DNA from: Pleurocapsa minor HA4230-MV1 | GTDB lineage: Bacteria; Cyanobacteriota; Cyanobacteriia; Cyanobacteriales; Xenococcaceae | Direction: 5' to 3' | DNA length: 55,247 bases | Assembly: GCA_019359095.1 (NCBI GenBank) | Contig: JAHHHZ010000005.1 | Span: forward strand, 1 to 55,247 | Shown here: positions 7,213 through 17,200 of the stretch, one piece after another | How the letters are laid out: each line of letters opens with the position of its first letter | Numbering within the stretch: the stretch's first letter is position 1 | Notes under the pieces: generated by a model | Told to the model about the DNA's origin: nothing | The model's input: only the letters and a program-made list of their open reading frames with translations | Databases searched by the model: none | Made by a program: the position numbers and the translations under genes

Positions 7213-8016
7213 TCACACTGTAGTTACTAAACTTGAGGATAATAATTTAGAGATTTGTTGGAAAGGATATTCTAAATCCTCGTGTCCTAGTTCCCCCAGT
7301 GTCTTTCCCGAATCCATCGCTTTTTTGAACTGTTCTGATTCTATTAGCGACGGTAGTATTTTTATTCTTTTTAATGCAGGTCTTGATTCCTCTTCTAAAA
7401 ATAGCCTAATCGTTTCTAGGCTTTCTTTACTTTTTCTAGTTTGACGGATTCCCACCCAGCGCTCTCTAAAGGGTAATATTCCCAAGATTTTTCCCGCAAA
7501 TGCTTCTATTTCTACCTGCTCGTCTACTAGGTCTAATGTGCGACAGATTGAATTTATCCCTTTGCTCGATACCTCTGCTGGTATTAGTAACCGATCTGTT
7601 GCTCCCAATACCGTCAAACTTATTTGTGAACGTTGAGGTGGTGAATCGATGATACAGAAGTCAAACATCTGGGATACTTCTGCTAGTCTTTTTTTCATTA
7701 CTACTGCTCCCATGCCGCTATTTGACAGGTATTCTTGTGCTTGATTGAGGGCATCATCTGAAGGAATTATCCATAAGTTTGAATATTTTGTTGCGTATAT
7801 TCCCTCTTCTACTTCGATCTGCTTTCTCAATATTTCTAGTAATGTTGGCTCGTCTGCCTCTACTCCGATGGAGAGATAAAACGTTAGGTTTGACTGAGGA
7901 TCGCTATCTACCATCAGTACTTTGTAGCCCAATTTACTTAAATGTAGACCTAAGAAAAAACTACAGGTGGTTTTTCCCATGCCTCCTGAGAGACTCAAAC
8001 AAGAGATTACTTGCAT
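7213..8016 (-). CDS. parA: ParA-family partition ATPase
   Basis: A 267-residue ParA/MinD-type ATPase for replicon segregation. The P-loop is LSGGMGKTT (residues 9-17). Switch I is MVDSDPQSNLTFYL (about 35-48) and the Walker B strand is FCIIDSPPQRSQ. The usual ParA P-loop begins KGG; here the first Lys is Ser, so the signature lysine of the deviant Walker A motif is missing while the second Lys remains. There is no N-terminal helix-turn-helix, as in small type Ib ParAs, which pair with ribbon-helix-helix partners like the next gene. The start has AAAAAATGC context and no strong ribosome site. Segregation is expected; whether the altered P-loop is fully active is open. Confidence 0.85.
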   Translation of the reverse strand: MQVISCLSLSGGMGKTTCSFFLGLHLSKLGYKVLMVDSDPQSNLTFYLSIGVEADEPTLLEILRKQIEVEEGIYATKYSNLWIIPSDDALNQAQEYLSNSGMGAVVMKKRLAEVSQMFDFCIIDSPPQRSQISLTVLGATDRLLIPAEVSSKGINSICRTLDLVDEQVEIEAFAGKILGILPFRERWVGIRQTRKSKESLETIRLFLEEESRPALKRIKILPSLIESEQFKKAMDSGKTLGELGHEDLEYPFQQISKLLSSSLVTTV

Positions 8017-8103
8017 TTTTTGGTTCTTCTGTATATTTTCTCGCCCAATCTAACTGCTTAATTCTCAGATGTGTAGTGACTGGCTGGAAATTTTTAGTTA
8101 TTT

Positions 8104-8223
8104 AACATTTGTATAATGTTTGAATAGCTGATTGACTGATTGACTAACTTATTGTTTGACTAAATTTTATTAATTCAAGCGACGGTATTTAGCTTGATTG
8201 AAGAAAACTAAATACTGTCGTTT
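8104..8223. promoter_or_regulatory. Gap upstream of parA with inverted and direct repeats
   Basis: The gap between parA and the giant gene holds AACATT-TGTAT-AATGTT (8104-8120). Next come repeated TGATTGACT-like units (about 8128-8160). Last is a near-perfect inverted repeat, CGACGGTATTTAG at 8180-8192 with CTAAATACTGTCG at 8208-8220, extendable to 8177-8223. No T-run follows the large hairpin on either strand. It may be the partition site or parA operator rather than a terminator. Confidence 0.4.
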
Positions 8224-8261
8224 GCTGAAGCAGACTACAAGTGCGATCGCTCCTTCTTTAT

Positions 8262-11200
8262 TTAACTGGGAGAAGAATTAGCGATGCCGATTACCGTGGC
8301 ACTACCATTAAAGGTAATATTGCCTTTAGCAGAAATAGAACCGTACAAATTAGAACTGCCATTGAAGAAAAAGTTCTTAGCACTAATCAACTCGCCACGA
8401 GTATTAGAGGCCCCATTGTAATTGAGATCGCCTGCGGAAATTACCCGTAAATGACTCGACTCATCGACGGTATTGGTTGCTCCGTTAAAGGTAATATTGC
8501 CATTGTTCGTGCCTGTGGTTAGTAATGTATTTCCAGCAAACCGAGCGCCACTACCCGTATTAATCGAGCCACTGGCGAAGAGGGATAAATCTTTGGAACT
8601 GACGCTAGCCAGATTGACATTACCATTATTAGTGAGGAGCATCACGTTATTGAGATTGTGTCCGCTACCGTTAAAATTAAGGTCTCCCGATTCCACTGTA
8701 ATGACATAATTACTGAGATTGACATTACTGGGAATATTCAAGCCCCCATCAGTCACTTTAACTACGGTGGGACGAGTTGGGGTGCCTGGGGCGGGGAAAC
8801 GAGATGTCCAATCGCTTAGGGTATTGAGGGGATTTTGAGCCGCATTGAAAGTCACCGTGGTCGTACCCGTAGGAATTCGTCTGCTTAATTCTTGAGTTGC
8901 TAGATTTCCATAGGCGGGAACAGTGACAGTTTGTGCTTCAATTACCTGGGGTGGAATCAAATTGGCATATTGATTTCTAGCAGCGTTGGCAGTACTACTT
9001 AAATAACCAGGTGCCACGGCGACAGCCCGATCTACCAAGACTGGTTTGCCATTACTAAGGATGGGATTACCCGCCTCGTCGAGTTTAACCGCCAGTGCCT
9101 GATTGCCATTGAAGGTAAATCCTTTGCCCGCATAAATCTTGACATCATCGTTGGGATTAATGGCAACTCCATCAAAATCACTGCTGCCATTGATAAATAC
9201 CTGCCCTTCCGCTTTGATACTATAGCTGTTGAGGTCGTTATCAGTAATCGTGCCAATCCCTTGAGTATCGGCAATAGTGGCATTTACTGGATTGGTCAGA
9301 TTGAGTAAGATGGTTTCGTTATTTTCGGTAATGCGATCGCCCGTGACGGGGATAACTACAGTTTGACTGGTTTGCCCTGGAGCAAAAGTCAGAGTTCCCG
9401 ACATAGCCGTATAGTCAACTCCAGCAGTCGCCGTACCGTTAGCCGTGCTGTAATTAACCTTCACGGTTTTACCACTGGCAGCAGAGAGATTGACATCAAA
9501 GACCAGGTTTTGATTGCCACTATCGCCTTCGGTGATGGTGGGGTCATTCAGACTGAGACTAGGAGCGGGGTCGTTATCGATAATCGTGCCAACGCCAGTA
9601 CCATCAGCAATAGTGGCATTAACTGGACTGATAAGATTGAGACTAAAATTCTCATCGATTTCATCTAAGCGATCGCCATTGATGGGAACAGTTATAGATT
9701 GACTGGTTTGTCCTGGAACAAAAGTGATGCTGCCTGTAGTAGCTGTGTAGTCAGCACCAGCAGTAGCCGTCCCGTTAGCCGTACTGTAATTTACCGCTAC
9801 GATTTTACCACTAGCCTCAGACAAGTTCACGGTAAAGGTAAGATTGCTCGTACCACTATCTCCTTCAGTAATAGTTGGATCGTTAATAGTTAGACTGGGA
9901 ACAGGATCGTTATCGATAATGGTTGCTATGCCTCGATCGTCGGCGATGGTGGCATTGACGGGGCTGGTAAGATTGAGACTCAAGTTCTCATCGATTTCGT
10001 CTAGGCGATCGCCATTGATGGCAATAGTTACAGATTGACTGGTTTGTCCTGGAGCAAAGGTGATACTGCCTGTGGTCGCCGTGTAGTCTACTCCAGCAAC
10101 AGCCGTACCGTTAGCCGTACTGTAATTAACCGCAACAGGACGGGTGCTAGCTTCATTGAGACTGACGGTAAATACCGCGTTAGCCGTGCCGTTATCCCCT
10201 TCCACAATACTAATGTCATTAACTGCTAAAGTTGGTAATTTCTTAACGGTTAGTTGTAAGGTATCGTTACTGCTGGCATTACTGTCATCCCTGACGCTGT
10301 AAGTAACGGTGTAAATCCCAGACTCCGTATAGGTGTGGGTAGGATTATTAATACCATTGGTATTAGTGTTATCCCCAAAATCCCAATTAGTGGTGTGGGT
10401 ATCGAGAGAACCCCGATCGCTAAATGAACCATTAAAGCTAACGCTTTCCCCTACATATACGGTTTGATTATTGCCAGCTTCGACGGTAGGAGGGAGATTA
10501 TTGACCGTAATTTGCCTGGTTTGGCTGGTAGATGCACCGTCTGAATCCGAGACAGTAAGGGTAGTATTGTATGTCCCATCTTGAACGTATTGATGGTCGG
10601 TGTTTTGACCTTTGATTGTTTCGCTGCCGTCGCCGAAGTTCCAAGTGTAGGTAAGTTCGTCGGCTCCTGGGTCAGTGGCAGCAGCGCTAAAGTTAGCACG
10701 ATCGCCTTCATTAATCTCAGTATCACCAGTAATAAATGTAATCGTCGGAGTTACATTGTTAACCGTAACCTTGAAGGTACTGGTAGTATTTGCTCCTTCA
10801 TCATCCGTGACAGTTAAACTGACATCATATTCGCCATTATCTGCGTAGACGTGAGTTGGAGTTAAGGTATCTCTAATAGTACTACCATCACCAAAGTCCC
10901 AAGCAATGGTGTGAGTATCTAGTAAACCAGGATCGCTAAAGCTGGCGTTAAATGCTACGGGACTACCTTCATCACCAGTTTTATCCTCGACCACATCAAC
11001 TATCGGGGCAACATTATTGACGGTGATGGTTACGGTTTGAGTCGCCGTTGCACCATCGTCATCGGTAACGGTCAGATTTAGATCGTATTTACCATCTTCA
11101 AAAAAGGTTTGAGTGACGGTGACGTTTTCTCCCTTCACTTGCGTGCCATCAGCTAAGTTCCAGGTGTAGATTAAGCTATCGTCACCTGGATCTGTAGTAG

Positions 11201-14200
11201 AAGCCGTCAAGCTAGTGGTATCCCCTTCATCGATAGTGCGCTCGCCTTCAATCTTGATAATCGTGGGGGCCACATTATTGACCTTGACATCAAGAGACTG
11301 AGTAGTACTAGCTCCATCGGAGTCAGTCACGGTGGTGGTAACAGTGTACTCGCCGTTATCGGTGAAGATATGACCGACATCTTGACCAATTACAGTCTCA
11401 CTGTCATCGCCAAAGTTCCAAGTGTATGTAAGTTCGTCATTCCCCGCATCAGATGCCGTAGCACTAAAGCTGGCGCGATCGCCTTCATTTATCTCTGTAT
11501 CTCCTGTAAGTTGGGTAATTGTGGGAGCAAGATTATTTACCGTAACTTCAAAAGTGCTGTTAGTGCTTGCGCCGTCTCCATCGGTGACGGTGGCGGTAAC
11601 AGTGTACTCGCCATTTTTAGCAAAAGTATGGGTAATCTGCGAATCTGTGCCAGCAGCAGTTTCACCATCGCCGAAGTCCCAAGTATAGGTAAGCTCGTCC
11701 GAGCCTGGATCTGTGGCAACGACGGAGAATTTCGCCCGTTCTCCTTCATTGATTTGAGTATTTCCTGTCAATGATGCGATCGCTGGGGCAACATTGTTAA
11801 CCGTAACTTTTAAAGTACTAGTAGTACTGGCTCCTTCATCATCGGTAACTGTCAGACTGACATCATATTCTCCATTATTGGTATAAATATGAGTGGGAGT
11901 TAAGGTATCTGTAGTTGTTTCACCATCACCAAAGTCCCAGGCAATGGTGTGAGTATCGGTTATACCAGGGTCGCTGAAACTAGCGTTAAATGTTACGGAA
12001 CTACCTTCATTACTCGTGCGGTCTTCTCCCGCCTCTACTATTGGTGCTACGTTATTGACCGTAATAGTTAACGTCTGAGTTGCTGACGCGCCCTCTTCAT
12101 CGGTAACGGTGAGATTAACATCATATTCACTATCTTCAACAAAGCGCTGGGAGATCGTGACATCAGTGCCAGAGATTTGAGTGCCATCCTCTAAATTCCA
12201 GGTATAGGTGAGAGTGTCGTTGCCAGGATCGGTGGCTGTAGCGCTAAAGGTAGCTGTATCCCCTTCGTCAATCGAGCTATCGCCAGTTAAATCAATAATG
12301 GTAGGAGCAACATTATTAACCTTCACCTCCAGAGTAGAAGAGGTGGCTGCGCCATCTGAGTCGGTTACTGTAGCCGTAACGGTATAAGTCCCATTTTGAG
12401 TATAGGTGTGGGAGATATCCGTACCCGTGGCAGTTTGACCATCACCCAAGTCCCAAGAGTAAGTCAATTCGTCCGAGCCTGGATCGGTGGCGGTGATGGC
12501 AAATTTAGCCGTATCTCCTTCATTAATGTTGGTATCTCCTGTCAATGATGCGATCGCTGGGGCAGCATTATTGACGGTGACAGTCATGGTATTGGTGGTG
12601 CTGGCTCCATCTGAGTCGGTAATGATGACACTGGCTGTATAAATACCATTATCAACATAAGCATGACTGACAGAAGTTTCATCGCCATTAGTAGTCAATG
12701 GTTTGGAGCCGTCGCCAAAGTCCCAAGTCAGAGTATGAGTATCCAAGCGACCTGCATCGCTGAAGTTGAGATTGAATTCTACAGTATCTCCTTCTGTGGC
12801 AGTTTCATCGAGCCACGGATCGGCAATCGGCGCGACGTTCTTGACAGTTATGCTCAGGCTTTGAGTTACGCTTGCACCATCGTCATCGGTGACGGTAACG
12901 CTGGCTTGATACAGACCATTATCGGCAAAGATATGTTCGGCGTTTTCGCCCATCACGATTTCACTACCGTCTCCGAAATCCCAAACGTAGGTAAGGTCGT
13001 CAGCTCCTGCATCAACAGCAGTTACTGATAACCTGGCTGCATCACCTTCGTTAATAGTTAGAGCGTCTGTAATATCGCTAATAACTGGATTCGTATTGTT
13101 TACAGTTATATCCAGACTACTGCTAGAGGTCGCACCACTAGAATCGGTAACGGTTAAGGTGACGATATAATCGCCATTGTCATTGTATATATGGGGTATA
13201 GGGGTTAGGGTGTCGGGTGTCGTGATGGCTTCGCTGCCATCGCCAAAGTTCCAACTGTAGGTTAAAGGATCGTTGCCAGCATCTGTGGCGATCGCACTAA
13301 AGCTGGCGGTATCCCCTTCGTTTATTTCTGTATCGCCAGTAATAGTTTCAATTACTGGAGGAGTGTTATTAATCGTGACATCAATGGTAGATTCGGTTAC
13401 TGCTCCATCGCTATCGGTAACGGTGACAGTGGCGGTGTATGTGCCATCTGCTGCGTAAACGTGAGACTGAGTTTCTGAATTGGGTGTGGATTCAGCAGGA
13501 TATTCTGTGGTTATGGAATCACTACCATCGCCAAAATCCCAAGTTACTGTTAAATCGTCATTACCAGTATCATCAAATGTAGCTTCAAAATCAACAGATG
13601 AACCTTCATCTCCAGTTTTAGCTGTATCTGTAGTTATTGTGGGGGCAACATTATTTACCGTAATGCTGAGGTTGGAAGTAGTAGCTGCACCATCATCATC
13701 TGATGCAGTGACAACAGCATCATAAACACCATTCTGAGAAAAGGTGTGACTGGCGTTTGCACCTTGGACTTCTGATGTCCCGTCGGCAAAGTTCCAGGTG
13801 TAGGTAAGTTCATCATCTCCTGGATCTGTAGCTGTGGCATTGTAGTCAACTGCTTCTCCTTCATTAACAGTAGTTTTACCATTGATTTGGGTAAAGGTAG
13901 GAGCGACATTCTCCACGGTGACTTCTAAGGTTTGGGCTGTTTCTCCGCCGTCTTCATCTGATGCAGTCAGAGTTACGTTATAGGTGCCATTATCGGTAAA
14001 AATATGGCTTGCTTCTGCACCCTCGACCGTTTCACTGCCATCGCCGAAGTCCCAAATATAGGTGATAGTGTCAGACCCTGGATCTGTGGCAGTGGCACTA
14101 AAGTTAACTGTCTCTCCTTCTTTGACTGAACTATCACCTGTAAGATTGGTAATAGTAGGAGCTACGTTGTTTACGGTAACTGTTAACTCATCGCTGCTGA

Positions 14201-17200
14201 CTGCGCCATCACTATCGGTAACGGTAAAGGTAGCGTTATAAGTTCCGTTATCAGCATAGGTATGATTTGCCTCATTCGTATCGGCGGTGCTGCCGTCCGC
14301 AAAGTCCCAAGCAACTGAATGGGTATCTAAGCTACCTGTATCGGTAAAGCTGCCAGCAAAATTAACCTTACTTCCTTCATCTACAGTCTGGTCTGCTCCA
14401 GCATCGACTACTGGGACGGCGTTATCCACCACAATCTCAAAGTCTTGGGTGTCGCTACCGCCATGAGGATCGGTGACGGTTAACGTACCTGTATAAGTTC
14501 CATTATCCGCGTAGGGGCGCTTGGTTGTTCGCCCATCTGCTGTAGTACCATCATCGAATTCCCAAGTGTAGGTAAGTTCATCATTGCCTGGATCTGATGC
14601 TGTGGCATTTAAGGTAACTTCATCTCCTTCGGTGATGTTATCGCTAATCTGAATTTCGCTAATCTCTGGCAGAGCATTTTCTACCGTCACCTCGACCTCA
14701 GCAGGTTCGGAGGATTGTCCGTCCGAATCTTGAACTGTGTAGGTAAAGCTATCTTCGCCAATAAAGCGATCGCTTGGAGTATAGGTAACAGTCCCGTCAT
14801 TATTAACGGTAACAGTACCTTTGGTAGGTTCGGTTTGGATTTGGACTGATTCGGGGGTAATTGTGCCATCATCATCGGTGTCGTTAGCCAGGATATCGAT
14901 AATGGCTGGTTGCCCTTGAGCAGTGCTGGCAGTGTCGTTTACTGCCGTAGGAGGTAGGAGATTTTGGTCTGATAGGCGTACATCGTCGATTACCACGCGA
15001 CTATCTACATCGCCAAAGCCTAGAAGCTCGAAGTAAAGGGTGGCTTCTGTACCAGGGGTGAGGTTTGAGATATCAATGGTAACAGTGCGTGATTTGTCGA
15101 GATTGATGAGTTCTCCTGATGTTGCCCCGCCAATTCTTACCTGGTCGCTAAAGTAAGCAGTGCCGTCGTTTTGGATGTTGAGTAGGGAATCTGTTTCGGT
15201 TAAATCGTTGTCGCTAACAAGGGATTCCTGGGTATTGGCATCGAGTAAAGCGACTTCAAAGGCATCGGGTGGTGCAAGTTCGCTTGCTCCTAATTCTGTT
15301 TCAATTAACTTAAACTGAATTGTTTTGGCAGATTCAGGGACGGTAAAGGTTTGGCTGAAGTTGCTTAAAAATGGCGAGTCTTCTGTCAGTACCGCCTGAC
15401 CTGTTTCTACTTTACTTGCACCGCGAGTATCCCAGGCAAAGCTATCGGTAGTGGTGTCGGTGATGCTGAAGTCGCCGTTGGTAATACCGAGTAAAGGATC
15501 TGAGGTTAGTTTGGCAAGTAATTCTTCACCCTCTGGCTTGTTGCCATTTCTCTCAAATTCAGTAGCAATTAGTGATTGTAGTATTTGTACATCCAACTGA
15601 GAGGGCAGTTTCCGCATTCCTGGTGCGAGGTGGGTGTTGAGCAAGTCATAGGGATGGGCTATTTTGTCTAGGTGTTCGCCATCTAAGGTGGCGGTGAAGC
15701 CATCACCGATGAATTTGGTAGTATCGTTTTTGGTTTCTATGTTGTCGCTATATCCTGCGTAACCGTCGATAAATCCATAGAGGTGCGAGAGTTCATGGAG
15801 AACTGTTGTAAGTAGATCGTATTTGCCCGAAGCTTCTGATTCGGCAGCAGCAAGTAGATAAGTTTCTTCCTTGTCTGCCTTGTCTCCCACTAACGAAAAT
15901 TCGCTGTTATCCAGAGGAGTCGAGTCAATGAACCAGCCGACACCGTTGGCATCGGAGTCGATCAGGATTGTTCCTGCTTTGGGTACTCCAGATGAGTCGA
16001 AGCCTGTGATGCTTGCTTCAGCTAGTTGTCCTGATGGCAGGTCGGTGATTTGGAACTCAATGTTTAGTGGTGTTTCTGATTTGAGTAAATCTGACCAGAT
16101 TTTGGTTGCGCTATTATTGAGTTCATTAATTATTTGAGGTGTCGAATTATGACTGCTGAGGAGTTGCTCGTTAGATATGCTGCTGGCGAACGAGATTTTA
16201 CTGGCGCCGATCTCAGTGGAGCTGATTTGATTGAGGCTCGACTGACTGGAATCAAACTGAGGGATGCTAAGTTGATCTGCACTGATTTGAGTGGGGCTAA
16301 CTTGCGAGATGCCAGTTTGAGTGGAGCCGATCTCAGTGGGGCTGACTTGAGTGGGGCTGACTTGACTGAAGCCGACTTGATGAACGCCATTTTGAGGAAT
16401 GTCGATCTGATTAAAACTATTTTGATTGGCATTGAGAGCTACGCTACCGATTTTAGCCAAGCCAATTTGACCGAAGCTATCTGTATTGGTGCCATTTTGA
16501 GAGGTGCTAGATTCAGAGATGCCAATCTCACTAGAGCCAATCTTAAGTGTGCTGTCATGGAGTGGGCTATCTTGGAAGGATGTAATCTCGAAGGGGCTAA
16601 CCTCTTCGAGGTCAATTTGACTCGTGCTAAGTTGATGGGGGTTAATCTTTTTGCTGCTAGAGTCGAACGGGCTAACTTCACCGAAGCTAACCTCACTGGA
16701 GCTAAATTCATCGACTACTTGTCCGATGTTTGCTACGTTACTTTCAATAACACCATCATGACTGATGGAATTCTTCAAGAAGGTTTGAATATCTGGGGAG
16801 CTTAAATCTGAAGCTAAATAAATTGAATTGCTCAACAAAGATGCAGATAAAGAAGGATCGTAATATCGAAAATCTTCATTTGCTTCAATACGATTTTCTA
16901 CTTCATCAGGTAAGTTAGATAGAAAATCATAATCTGTTTGTGATTCAATCCAATCGACTGATTTTTTCCAGTGTGTCCAATTTTCTGTTTCAAAATTTGG
17001 ATCTGTAGGATCGTTAGGAATATCAATAGCGAATAACTGATGAATACCGCCACCCTGTACATCACTTAGCGTATCCGAGGTTAAACCCTGCTTATCCAAA
17101 ACAATTGCAACCTTCCAGAAATGAGACGGAATGTTAATATCTGAGTTTCTAATAGGATCGTTAGCAAGTAAATCATCCCAAATTGGATCGTTATTAATGC

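Noticed and set aside
8473-15000. Several plus-strand frames of 60-130 codons
   Set aside because: They are antisense shadows of the PKD and Calx-beta repeats, with repeating patterns that follow the DNA repeats and no domain similarity, unlike the pentapeptide frame at 16149.
16130-16711. Minus-strand frames of 90-100 codons rich in Ala, Leu, Lys and Ser
   Set aside because: They are a third reading of the pentapeptide repeat DNA and have no start context or family similarity.
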